A stretch of DNA of 64,000 nt from Actinomycetota bacterium (GTDB lineage Bacteria > Actinomycetota > AC-67): contig JBAZZY010000006.1 of the NCBI GenBank assembly GCA_041658565.1, positions 47,281-111,280 of the forward strand. The letters are read 5' to 3'. Shown here one piece after another: positions 54,298-61,160 of the stretch (positions within the stretch are counted from its first letter, which is position 1; each line of letters opens with the position of its first letter). Under the pieces are notes generated by a model. The model was not told the DNA's origin and did no database searches. It worked only from the letters and a program-made list of their open reading frames with translations. Both the position numbers and the translations under genes were made by a program.

Positions 54298-54342
54298 AGA
54301 CGTTCATCTATGCGCGCGCGCCTATGCCCCCCCTATGCGGGG
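54298..54342. repeat. 45-bp direct repeat, copy 2
   Basis: Second copy, 164 bases from the first. It overlaps the last ten bases of the hypothetical gene that reads toward it, which shows that the duplication reaches into a coding end. Confidence 0.7.
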
Positions 54343-54788
54343 TCGGCCGCGTCCTCGGATCGAGACGTTCGTTCCTGCGCGTCCGACAAGGCCTCGGATG
54401 ATCCGGCAGACCACAGGGCGCGCGCCAGACGCCCACTGAGGCCGGACAGTTCGCCGCCTGCCTCGATCTGCTCGCGCACCTGGTCGAGCACGTCGATGAC
54501 GATCGAGTCCCGCACGAGCGGCACCAGTCGCGCTAAGAGGTCGAGCATGTCGCCGGGTGAGTCCGCAACGAACGTCGTCCGGCCCCGTGGCGCGCTGTAC
54601 CAGTCGATGACGAAGCCCTGAGGCGTCTGGTGCACGCGCACGGCGCGGAAGCACTCCCAGGAGTCGCTATGGCCCGAGGGGCCGTAGGCCACCGAGTGCA
54701 CCAGTGGTGCGTCAATGGGGCGGTCGATGCTGACTTCGGACCACTTGCCGCCTGAGAGGCGCCAGGCGCGCGCAGGGTGAGTCTTCAT
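54333..54788 (-). CDS. Hypothetical protein of the satellite element
   Basis: Protein of 151 residues, not recognised. It looks like a compact beta-then-alpha domain: HPARAWRLSGGKWSEVSIDRP, then CFRAVRVHQTPQGFVIDWY, and a long C-terminal helix (DIVLDQVREQIE-type, rich in leucine). The ATG at 54788 is chosen because AAAGGA precedes it; the frame reaches 54848 and would overlap the primase stop. It lies between the primase-polymerase and terminase genes on the same strand. Confidence 0.5.
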   Translation of the reverse strand: MKTHPARAWRLSGGKWSEVSIDRPIDAPLVHSVAYGPSGHSDSWECFRAVRVHQTPQGFVIDWYSAPRGRTTFVADSPGDMLDLLARLVPLVRDSIVIDVLDQVREQIEAGGELSGLSGRLARALWSAGSSEALSDAQERTSRSEDAADPA

Positions 54789-54844
54789 CGGGAGATCCTT
54801 TCTGTCGGACGGAACGAACAAGGTCGAGCCGCTCGCGCGCGCGC

Positions 54845-55642
54845 TCACGAGGCCGCCCGTTGGCGGGCCGCGATCGCCGAGCGAATCGTTCGGGATGCTT
54901 CAGCGGCAGGAAGGCCGCAAGCGGCGGCGGCGCTCATCAATGCGCCGAGGATCTGTTCGGTCGATAGGTGTTCGCCGATCAGGCGCGCGAGCGAGAAGGC
55001 CGCCGCGTTGAGGGTCTCGTTTCGGGCACCCTGAGACGCCGAGGCCACGGTGTCCGCCTCACGCTCGACTGCCGCGCGCACGTAGGAATCTCGAACGTCT
55101 ACCGACGGCGCAGAAAGCGTCAGACGCCGGGCCGGAACAAGCAAGCGATGAAGCCATGCGGGCAAGGGCCCGACCGCGGCGCCTTCGTTCCACCACCCGT
55201 AAGCGGTGCCGCTGGGATGAATGCTCGGCGAACCGATGACGTATCCACCGACCCCGCGAGTGTCGATTCCGCGTGCGATCTTCGAGGCGGTGTTCCCGAG
55301 ATCGCCGGGGTTGCGAAAGAACGCTTGCCAGCCACCGCCGCCCGTTCGCTGCCATAGCGTGTCGCTCGGGAGCGGGCCGTGTCGCTGTTGTAGTTCTAGC
55401 GCCGAGGCCTCGCCTTCGGCGCCGTCGAGATCAAGAACGAGTAGACCGGAGGGACCGCAAGATATCCCGATGTTGGCGGTGCGCGCGCCAGTCCACCAGC
55501 GGGAAATCTGCTCGGGGTCCTGGGACGCATCAAGTAGGCCGTGAGGCACGAGACGCCCTAAGGGACGCTTGCCGCAAGGCTCGCACGGAAACACCGACCA
55601 GCCGCGCGCGGCGTAGGCGAGGGCCGCGGAGAGGGGGCTCAT
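54845..55642 (-). CDS. Bifunctional primase-polymerase (Prim-Pol) domain protein
   Basis: Protein of 265 residues. Residues about 1-175 are the Prim-Pol domain: AALAYAARGWSVFPC, GKRPLG, WWTGARTANIGISCGPSGLLVLDLDG with the catalytic acidic pair DLD, then TPR/HxGSG-type TGGGGWQAFF and GIDTRGVGGYVIGSPS. The C-terminal 80 residues are helical and resemble the primase C-terminal linker (NETLNAAAFSLARLIG). It would prime and perhaps copy satellite DNA. Its ATG overlaps the stop of the ATPase gene (ATGA), so the two replication proteins are co-translated. Confidence 0.85.
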   Translation of the reverse strand: MSPLSAALAYAARGWSVFPCEPCGKRPLGRLVPHGLLDASQDPEQISRWWTGARTANIGISCGPSGLLVLDLDGAEGEASALELQQRHGPLPSDTLWQRTGGGGWQAFFRNPGDLGNTASKIARGIDTRGVGGYVIGSPSIHPSGTAYGWWNEGAAVGPLPAWLHRLLVPARRLTLSAPSVDVRDSYVRAAVEREADTVASASQGARNETLNAAAFSLARLIGEHLSTEQILGALMSAAAACGLPAAEASRTIRSAIAARQRAAS

Positions 55643-56994
55643 TCGCTCTGCTCGACGAAAGGGCCGAAGGCATCGGCAAGCGTCTCCTGAGGGGTTTTCG
55701 GTCCCCGGACGGGGGTGTCACAGGGTGTCACAGCGTCACAATCCCTGGTCAAGCCTGTGACACTTTCGCCCCGTGTGACGGTCTGGACCGTCACAGCGCC
55801 TGAGGGTGTCACCGGCCCGACCTGCGAATGTGACGGCGTGACGGTCTGTGACGGGGGGACGGCGGGAAGATACCGCGCGAAAACGTCCGCGAGGTCCGAG
55901 AGTCGATACCCGCGCACCTGTGGACCGCTGGCGCCGCCGGGGCGCAGGGGTAAAGGAGACACCCCGTACGGCCGAAGGCGGTGGGCGAGCTTGGCCGCCG
56001 TGAAGTCGAAGGCGCCCCAGGGCGACTCGGACAGGGCGCGAAGATGATCGACCAGGGCCGCGCTCGACGCCTCGGTCGTCCCGAGGTCGCCAAAGATCGT
56101 GCGGAGATCGGCGAGTAGTCGAAGCCCGAGCGAGAGTTCGCTCGCCGCTGCGTCGGCCTCGTTCGCGAGAAACACCGCCGCGGTGCGGGCGCGGTCAGGC
56201 CACGCGCCGCCCGCGAGGTCCGCAACGGCGATGAGTGGCTCCCAAGCATCGGCCGCCCGATCTTCGAGGGGCAGCAGCGGGTCGGCATCACGGAGGGCAT
56301 CGAGGTTCGCCTCGATCCAGGCCGCGAGGCGATCGCGGAGAGCGTGGAGAGGTGGCTTGTCACGACGCGCGCGAAACGGATCGACTCGTTCGCCGGGCGA
56401 ACGGCGGCGCATCCGGACAATTACCGAGCGGTCGAGGATCGTGTCCGGCAAGTCGCCGATCGCGGCGAGGGCTGCCATCGCGAAAGTGGGAAAGGGGGTC
56501 GGAACCTGCTTCGCCCCGATGCAGCGAAGCGAAGGCCGGTCGCGACCAAAACCGGCGTTCAGCAAGCCGCGCAGGTCTTGGACTCCGGCGTCGTCGGCCC
56601 GCTTGCCGAAGATCGAGTCGGCCTCGTCGAGCAGCAACGTCGGCGGGTCGTCCTCGTCGATGCTGCGAAAGATCGCCGCGGTTGAGGCGTTCGCCGAGAT
56701 CAACGGCGCGCGCGACAAGACCGCGAGGATGTCGAGCAAGCGAGTTTTGCCGCAGCGTTTTTCCGGCGAGAGCACGGCAAGGCGGGTCGCGTGGGTCGCG
56801 ACTCGTTGGGCGTGGGTCGCGGCGATCCAGAGCGGAACCGCGATGCTCGCGGCCTCGGACGGCAAGACGACGAATCGACCGATCGCGGCGCGAACGTCGT
56901 CGAGAATCTTGGCGTCGCCTTGGTCGGCGCGCGCGACGATCGGCGGGGCAGGGGGGGGTGTTTCGGTCGGCTGGGTGGGATACAATGAAGTCAC
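55639..56994 (-). CDS. DUF3631-type ATPase, probable replicative helicase
   Basis: Protein of 451 residues. Walker A is in SPEKRCGKTRLLD (about residue 78), Walker B in LLLDEADSIFG (about 120), and the region from GFGRDRPSLRC through TILDRSVIVRMRRR is the conserved DUF3631 core. These proteins stand in for helicases in phages and integrative elements, next to Prim-Pol. The last 70 residues are low-complexity, with many VT pairs, because the DNA there is an array of TGTGAC repeats. The start is GTG at 56994 and the ribosome-binding site is weak. It comes 45 bases after the excisionase-like gene. Confidence 0.8.
   Translation of the reverse strand: MTSLYPTQPTETPPPAPPIVARADQGDAKILDDVRAAIGRFVVLPSEAASIAVPLWIAATHAQRVATHATRLAVLSPEKRCGKTRLLDILAVLSRAPLISANASTAAIFRSIDEDDPPTLLLDEADSIFGKRADDAGVQDLRGLLNAGFGRDRPSLRCIGAKQVPTPFPTFAMAALAAIGDLPDTILDRSVIVRMRRRSPGERVDPFRARRDKPPLHALRDRLAAWIEANLDALRDADPLLPLEDRAADAWEPLIAVADLAGGAWPDRARTAAVFLANEADAAASELSLGLRLLADLRTIFGDLGTTEASSAALVDHLRALSESPWGAFDFTAAKLAHRLRPYGVSPLPLRPGGASGPQVRGYRLSDLADVFARYLPAVPPSQTVTPSHSQVGPVTPSGAVTVQTVTRGESVTGLTRDCDAVTPCDTPVRGPKTPQETLADAFGPFVEQSE
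55716..55854. repeat. Iteron-like TGTGAC/GTCACA array, candidate origin
   Basis: Ten copies of an eight-base motif of the type TGTGACGG or its complement occur in 139 bases (at 55716, 55726, 55734, 55756, 55774, 55788, 55807, 55829, 55837 and 55847). The first, second and several others are spaced 8-10 bases apart. The array is inside the 3' end of the ATPase gene. Confidence 0.6.
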
Positions 56995-57038
56995 CTTCGG
57001 TCGAGGTCGGAGCCCCGGTTCGCCGGGGCTTTCGTTAT

Positions 57039-57236
57039 TCAGGCGGTCGCGTCAGGCGCGCGCGGGTCAGGTTGCGCGGCGAGGAACGACTCCAGGGCCG
57101 CGCGCGGAATCAGAATCCGAGACCCGAGCCGGACCGAGGGCAAGCGGCCCTCGCGCACAAGCGAATAGGTCAGGCCGCGTCCGAGGCCGAGTGCGACAGC
57201 GGCCTCAGACACCGAAAGCGTCAAGCGCGCGCTCAT
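57039..57236 (-). CDS. Excisionase-like helix-turn-helix protein
   Basis: Protein of 65 residues. LTLSVSEAAVALGLGRGLTYSLVREGRLPSVRLGSRILIPRAALESFL is the winged-helix DNA-binding pattern of the excisionase/MerR-like family. It would bend the attachment region to favour excision or act as a regulator. The ATG at 57236 overlaps the stop of the XRE gene (ATGA), so both are made from one message. Confidence 0.82.
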   Translation of the reverse strand: MSARLTLSVSEAAVALGLGRGLTYSLVREGRLPSVRLGSRILIPRAALESFLAAQPDPRAPDATA

Positions 57237-57469
57237 GAGGCGCCCGCCAAGAGTCGCAAGAGCGCCCCGTATCGCTGTGCGCGCTCGCCACGAGGAATCC
57301 GCTGCCCGTGCTCCCATCGGCAGACGGCCGCCGAGGAAACCCCCAGAGAAGAAGCAACTTCGGCGAGTGACAGCCCGGCCGCCTGACGGATCTGGCGCGC
57401 GGTGCCGGTGCGGGCGAGCGCGCGCACCGCCGCGAGTTCGAGAACTTCGTTCGTGTCCATGTCGCTCAT
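57233..57469 (-). CDS. XRE-family transcriptional regulator
   Basis: Protein of 78 residues with the HTH pattern RQIRQAAGLSLAEVASSLGVSSAAVCRWEHGQRIPRG. ATGs at 57469 and 57460 are both possible and neither has a ribosome-binding site; the first is used. TTGACA lies upstream on this strand. It is divergent from the 57585 gene. As first gene of the leftward operon it is the best candidate for the master repressor or switch of the element, like Stl in SaPIs; that role is inferred from position. Confidence 0.72.
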   Translation of the reverse strand: MSDMDTNEVLELAAVRALARTGTARQIRQAAGLSLAEVASSLGVSSAAVCRWEHGQRIPRGERAQRYGALLRLLAGAS

Positions 57470-57486
57470 GGTGAAGATAGCGGTAT

Positions 57487-57575
57487 GGGCTGTCAAGCCC
57501 TACCCCTATTCAAGAATGTTGGCAGGGTATTGGGATAGGTACTAGGCCTTGACGGTACATTCCCGTTTCTATACC
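57487..57575. promoter_or_regulatory. Divergent control region of the element
   Basis: Contains the inverted repeat GGGCT...AGCCC (57487-57500), a TTGACA on the minus strand within it, and on the plus strand TTGACG (57549-57554) and TATACC (57570-57575), spacing 15. The stretch is AT-richer than the rest. It lies between the XRE gene and the rightward operon. Confidence 0.55.
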
Positions 57576-57584
57576 ATCGCACTC

Positions 57585-58145
57585 ATGCCGAAGGACCTCA
57601 GTCCCCGGATTCAGTTCACCGAGTTCGCCTACAAAGGGTGGCGGATCAAACTCACCTTCGATCAAGTCGGCTCATCAATGGAGTGTGTGGGCGTAGAGAT
57701 CATGGGCTACGCTTTTGGCGCCGATCCGCGCGCGCGTCAATCCAAGGTGCTTACCGCCACGGCCCTTCGCAGCATCCCGCTCGCGAAACTCATCAAGGAG
57801 CGGAGAGGGCGAGTCGTCGGCCTCTTTCGGGCGGGTCTCGACAACGAGGATGCCGACTGGCGCGCGCGCACCGAAGGCGAACTTGAGCGGTGGGAAAGCA
57901 CCCGCTCGGTCGGGCGTCCGCCCGAGTACGGGGCCGATCATTGGCGGAAGGTGGCCCAGACCTATCGAGAAGCGTTTCGTCGTGGAGATCATCCCACCAA
58001 GGCGGTCGCTGCCCGGTTTCACTTGAGCCACTCAGCCGCGACTAAGCACGTCGCACGCACGCGCGCGCTTGGGCTCCTGGGACCCACCAAGAAGGGCAAG
58101 GCTGGCGGACTTGAGCCGCCGAGGAAGCGGAAGTCGAAGCCATGA
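57585..58145 (+). CDS. Element-encoded protein with C-terminal helix-turn-helix
   Basis: Protein of 186 residues. The first half is beta-rich and unrecognised (FTEFAYKGWRIKLTFDQVGS). The second half has GRPPEYGADHWRKVAQTYREA, then HPTKAVAARFHLSHSAATKHVARTRALG, a helix-turn-helix of the type that follows many actinobacterial integrases. It is a likely DNA-binding accessory protein. The TTG at 57549 is part of the promoter; the ATG at 57585 is used. TATACC ends ten bases before it, so it may be leaderless. It is followed by the integrase gene after 51 bases. Confidence 0.65.
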   Translation: MPKDLSPRIQFTEFAYKGWRIKLTFDQVGSSMECVGVEIMGYAFGADPRARQSKVLTATALRSIPLAKLIKERRGRVVGLFRAGLDNEDADWRARTEGELERWESTRSVGRPPEYGADHWRKVAQTYREAFRRGDHPTKAVAARFHLSHSAATKHVARTRALGLLGPTKKGKAGGLEPPRKRKSKP

Positions 58146-58196
58146 ACCAGGTTTGCGCGCTGCTGTCTGGCGCGCGCAAAGGCAGGAGGTAAAGCC

Positions 58197-59366
58197 ATGA
58201 GGGGTTCGATTCGCAGGGGCGGTAAAAGGTCCTGGGAGGTCGAGGTGTCCCGGGGTTTTGACTCGATAACCGGCAAGCGCCGGCGAGTGTTCCGCACGGT
58301 TCGCGGCACGAAGGCCGACGCCGAGCGCGCGCTTACAAAGCTGCTGCGCGAGATCGACACCGGGACGGACCTAGACACCGAGCGCCTGACGGTCGCGGCA
58401 TACCTTGATCGTTGGCTCCCCCACGTCCAGACCAGGGTTCGCCCGCGCACCTTCGAGCGATACTCCGGCCTCGTCCGGGGCCATATCGTCCCGCGGATCG
58501 GGGGCGTGAAGCTATCCAGGCTGCGCGCGGCGCACGTCCAGATGATCATCGACCAGATGAGCGCTGCCGGGCTGGCGCCTCGCTCTGTCATTCACTGTCA
58601 CCGAGTTCTCGGGCAGGCGCTGCGGCAGGCGGTGCGCTGGCAGTTGATCGCGACGAACCCCGCTGCTGCGGCGCAGGCCCCGAGGCCGTCGAGGCCGGAT
58701 CTTGCGATCCCGACCCCGCCCGAACTCGTCGCGCTCGTCAAGGCCGCCAAGGGGGGGCCGTGGGAAATGCCGATGCTCGCCGCCGTCTCGACGGGGCTTC
58801 GGCGCGGCGAACTGCTCGGGCTGCGCTGGCGCGATGTTGACCTTGACGCGGCGCGGATACGGGTCTCGTCGTCGTTGCAGCGCGCGCCGGGCAAGGGGGC
58901 AACCGACCTGCGCTTCCTGGACCCCAAGACCCCGCGCGCGCGACGCGAGATCGCCGCGCCGCCGATTCTGGTCGATGCTTTGCGCCGCCACAGGGCCGCT
59001 CAGGCCGCTCGCCGCCTGCTGCTCGGCGAGGCATGGCAGGATCTAGACGTTGTGTTCGATGCAGGCGACGGGCGCGCGCTTGATCCCGATAGCTTCTCGA
59101 ATGCGTTCCGCCGGATCGCTGCGTCCGCTGGTCTCGGGCGAACCAGACTGCATGACGTACGTCACGGATACGCAACCGCGCTCTTGGTCGGTGGAGTGCA
59201 TCCCAAGATCGCATCGGAGGCCCTCGGGCATTCGTCCGTCGCGTTCACGCTCGACACGTATTCTCACGTCGTCGAAGGGCTCCAAGAGAAGGCCTCGGAG
59301 GCTATCCAAAGGGTGCTCGGCGAAACGACTGCCGGGAAATTGCCGGGAACTGGCGCCGCGAATTAG
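58197..59366 (+). CDS. int: Tyrosine recombinase integrase
   Basis: Protein of 389 residues. An arm-binding N-terminal domain (RRGGKRSWEVEVSRGFD, typical AP2-like) is followed by a core-binding helical domain (LTVAAYLDRWLPHVQTRVRPRTFERYSGLVRGHI) and the catalytic domain with arginine in STGLRRGELLGL, HDVRHGYATALL (HxxR), LGHSSVAFTLDTYSHV (histidine and the tyrosine nucleophile). It integrates the element into the anticodon loop of tRNA-Lys. The final codons overlap the right arm site. The ATG is preceded by GGAGGT. Confidence 0.93.
   Translation: MRGSIRRGGKRSWEVEVSRGFDSITGKRRRVFRTVRGTKADAERALTKLLREIDTGTDLDTERLTVAAYLDRWLPHVQTRVRPRTFERYSGLVRGHIVPRIGGVKLSRLRAAHVQMIIDQMSAAGLAPRSVIHCHRVLGQALRQAVRWQLIATNPAAAAQAPRPSRPDLAIPTPPELVALVKAAKGGPWEMPMLAAVSTGLRRGELLGLRWRDVDLDAARIRVSSSLQRAPGKGATDLRFLDPKTPRARREIAAPPILVDALRRHRAAQAARRLLLGEAWQDLDVVFDAGDGRALDPDSFSNAFRRIAASAGLGRTRLHDVRHGYATALLVGGVHPKIASEALGHSSVAFTLDTYSHVVEGLQEKASEAIQRVLGETTAGKLPGTGAAN
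59325..59351 (+). other. Right arm-type recombinase site
   Basis: Same 27 bases as at 52818-52844, same orientation, within the last codons of the integrase gene and 45 bases from the attR core. Confidence 0.6.
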
Positions 59367-59395
59367 GCTGCCGAATGCAAAAGCCCTGCTCAGAG

Positions 59396-59439
59396 CGGTG
59401 GGCCGCCAGGGACTCGAACCCCGTCCGTCGGATTAAAAG
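59396..59439 (-). repeat. attR core in tRNA-Lys
   Basis: Right copy of the 44-bp direct repeat, lying within the intact tRNA-Lys. Confidence 0.92.
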
Positions 59440-59470
59440 TCCGATGCTCTGCCTGTTGAGCTAGCGGCCC
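59399..59470 (-). tRNA. tRNA-Lys(TTT)
   Basis: Complete cloverleaf of 72 bases on the minus strand: acceptor strands GGGCCGC and GCGGCCC with discriminator A, D arm GCTCAACAGGCAGAGC, anticodon loop CTTTTAA (anticodon TTT) on a 5-bp stem, T loop TTCGAGT. CCA is not encoded. Its 3' half was rebuilt by the integrated element. Confidence 0.95.
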
Positions 59471-59579
59471 GGTCCGCAGATGGTACCAAGCGCGCGCCTG
59501 CCCTGTTTCCGCAGGCAAAGGGCTATTGCGTAGGGGGAGTACCATTTCAGGCAAGGTCAAGCGCAGCGCGGGGGGAGCC

Positions 59580-59840
59580 ATGCTCGCTATTGACGGTGGT
59601 CTGTTGTTGGTGCGTCTCATCCTCATCCTGTTTGCGGTGGGGGTGATAACAACTGCGTGGGCCGTTGTGGATGCGACGACGCGCCCGATCGAGCGTTTCC
59701 CATCGGGACACAAGGCTGGATGGATGATCGCGCTCGTCGTCCCGTCGATGGTCGGTTTGGGGTGGATCAGTTCCATCGCTTACTTCGCCACCATGCGGCG
59801 GAGGTCCGGGGGAATGCAGGTCCCCGGCGCCAGCGCGTAG
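59580..59840 (+). CDS. Small membrane protein, DUF2516/PLDc_N-like
   Basis: Protein of 86 residues with two or three hydrophobic segments (about 5-28 and 47-70). The stretch WAVVDATTRPIERFPSGHKAGWMIALVVPSMVGLGWISSIAYF resembles small actinobacterial membrane proteins of the DUF2516 or phospholipase-D N-terminal kind, with a conserved aspartate and a proline-rich turn. The ATG at 59580 follows GGGGGGAG. It is outside the element. Function unknown. Confidence 0.6.
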   Translation: MLAIDGGLLLVRLILILFAVGVITTAWAVVDATTRPIERFPSGHKAGWMIALVVPSMVGLGWISSIAYFATMRRRSGGMQVPGASA

Positions 59841-59862
59841 CGGATTGGCGCACACGCCCTCG

Positions 59863-59900
59863 GGAGGTTTCAATAGGGCCTCCTAACGACTTCAAGGAGG
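59863..59900 (+). promoter_or_regulatory. Mutually exclusive hairpins in the thiolase leader
   Basis: CCTCC (59879-59883) can pair with GGAGG at 59863-59867 or with the ribosome-binding site AAGGAGG at 59894-59900. Only one pairing can form, so the upstream GGAGG could free the ribosome-binding site. The stems are only five base pairs long. Confidence 0.3.
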
Positions 59901-59907
59901 GTGTGTG

Positions 59908-61065
59908 ATGCCCGAGGCAGTCATCGTTGCAACCGCGCGCACGCCGATCGGCCGGGCCGGCAAAGGCTCACTGATCGACGTTCGCCCGGACGACTTGGGC
60001 GCTTTTGCGGTCAAGAAGGCGCTCGAGAAGATCCCGCAACTTGACCCGGCGGAGATTGAAGATGTCGTGGCCGGGTGCGGGTTCCCCGAGGAAGAGCAGG
60101 GGATGAACCTCGGTCGGCGCATAGCGTTGCTCGCGGGTTTGCCCGACAGCGTTCCCGGCACGACTGTGAACCGGTTCTGCGCGTCGAGTCTCCAGGCGAT
60201 TCGCATGGCTTTCCACGCAATCAAGGCCGGAGAGGGCGATGTCTTTGTCGCTGCAGGCGCTGAGTCGATTTCGCGCGTACCGCAGTTGCCCCGCGACTTC
60301 GCCGCGTTCCACCCAGGTCAGGGCGGCACGACGTTCACCAGTGTCTACATGCCGATGGGCCACACGGCCGAGAAGGTTGCTCAGAAGTACAACGTCGCGC
60401 GCGAGGACATGGACGTGTTCGGCAAGCGTTCGCAAGACCGCGCCGTTGCGGCGCAAGAGCGTGGGTTCTTCGACTGGGAAATCAGCGAGTACACGAAGGT
60501 CGACGGCACCGTGGTGTCCAAGGACGACGGTCCGCGGGCCGGCACCACGCTCGAGAAGCTCGCTTCGCTGAAGCCGGCTTTCGGCGAGAACGGCACGATC
60601 ACGGCCGGCAACGCATGTCCGTTGAACGACGGTGGCGCGGCGGCGATTGTGATGAGTGCGGAGCGCGCGGCGCAGCTCGGCATCACGCCGCTTGCTCGCA
60701 TCGTTGCCAGCGCTGTATCGGGCATCGATCCCGAAATCATGGGCGTCGGTCCGATCGAAGCTGTTCGCAAGGTCTTGAAGGCAGCCGGACTCACGATCGA
60801 CCAGATCGATCAGTTCGAGTTGAACGAAGCCTTCGCGGCGCAGGTGTTGCCGGTTTGCCGTGAGGTCGGCATCGACCCGTTCGGTGACCGCGTCAACCCC
60901 AACGGCGGCGCGATCGCGCTCGGACACCCGTACGGAGTAACCGGCGCGCGCATCATGGGCACGCTCATCAACGGCCTGCGGGAAACCGGCGGCCGTTACG
61001 GACTCGAGACCATGTGTGTCGGCGGCGGCCAGGGAATGGCCATGATCATCGAGCGGATCTCCTAG
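59908..61065 (+). CDS. Acetyl-CoA acetyltransferase / 3-ketoacyl-CoA thiolase
   Basis: Thiolase of 385 residues. The nucleophilic cysteine is in TVNRFCASSLQAIRMA (about residue 88), the histidine in ALGHPYGVTGARIMG (about 343), and the second cysteine in CVGGGQGMAMII. It joins or splits 3-ketoacyl-CoA in beta-oxidation or acetoacetyl-CoA formation; which cannot be told from sequence. The ATG at 59908 lies seven bases after AAGGAGG; a GTG at 59905 is also in frame. A strong hairpin terminator follows the gene, so it is a single-gene unit. Confidence 0.92.
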   Translation: MPEAVIVATARTPIGRAGKGSLIDVRPDDLGAFAVKKALEKIPQLDPAEIEDVVAGCGFPEEEQGMNLGRRIALLAGLPDSVPGTTVNRFCASSLQAIRMAFHAIKAGEGDVFVAAGAESISRVPQLPRDFAAFHPGQGGTTFTSVYMPMGHTAEKVAQKYNVAREDMDVFGKRSQDRAVAAQERGFFDWEISEYTKVDGTVVSKDDGPRAGTTLEKLASLKPAFGENGTITAGNACPLNDGGAAAIVMSAERAAQLGITPLARIVASAVSGIDPEIMGVGPIEAVRKVLKAAGLTIDQIDQFELNEAFAAQVLPVCREVGIDPFGDRVNPNGGAIALGHPYGVTGARIMGTLINGLRETGGRYGLETMCVGGGQGMAMIIERIS

Positions 61066-61083
61066 ATCCGGCTCACGCGAACC

Positions 61084-61110
61084 GCGGCCCCCGGCGAAGC
61101 CGGGGGCCGC
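61084..61110 (+). terminator. Strong GC-rich hairpin terminator after the thiolase gene
   Basis: GCGGCCCCCGGC and GCCGGGGGCCGC form a perfect 12-bp stem with a GAA loop, 18 bases after the stop. There is no T tract. Confidence 0.8.
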
Positions 61111-61160
61111 GCGCATTGCGCCGAGACGCTAGCGGTGAGGGGTGCGGGAAGGTAGCCTCG

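Larger units (their letters stand above)
52660..59439. mobile_element. Integrated phage-satellite-like element in tRNA-Lys
   Basis: About 6.7 kb between a 44-bp direct repeat of the tRNA-Lys 3' half. The integrase gene sits next to the intact tRNA. Reading left from the control region at 57.5 kb come an XRE regulator, an excisionase-like protein, a DUF3631 ATPase, a primase-polymerase, a hypothetical protein and a P27-type small terminase. Reading right come an HTH protein and the integrase. No structural phage gene, large terminase, lysis gene, mobilisation relaxase or FtsK-like transfer protein is present. This matches phage-inducible chromosomal islands and related satellites rather than a prophage or an actinomycete integrative conjugative element. 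The assignment rests on gene content. Confidence 0.85.

Noticed and set aside
53907..54439. Plus-strand frames of 92 and 97 codons over the duplicated 45-bp sequence
   Set aside because: Both owe their similarity to the repeat itself, lack ribosome-binding sites, and run against the element's operon.
56099..57386. Long plus-strand frames of about 380 codons over the DUF3631 gene
   Set aside because: Serine- and arginine-rich shadows; the minus frame has Walker motifs.
52660..59439. Actinomycete integrative conjugative element (AICE)
   Set aside because: Integrase, excisionase and Prim-Pol fit, but no FtsK-like TraB transfer gene is present and a small terminase is.
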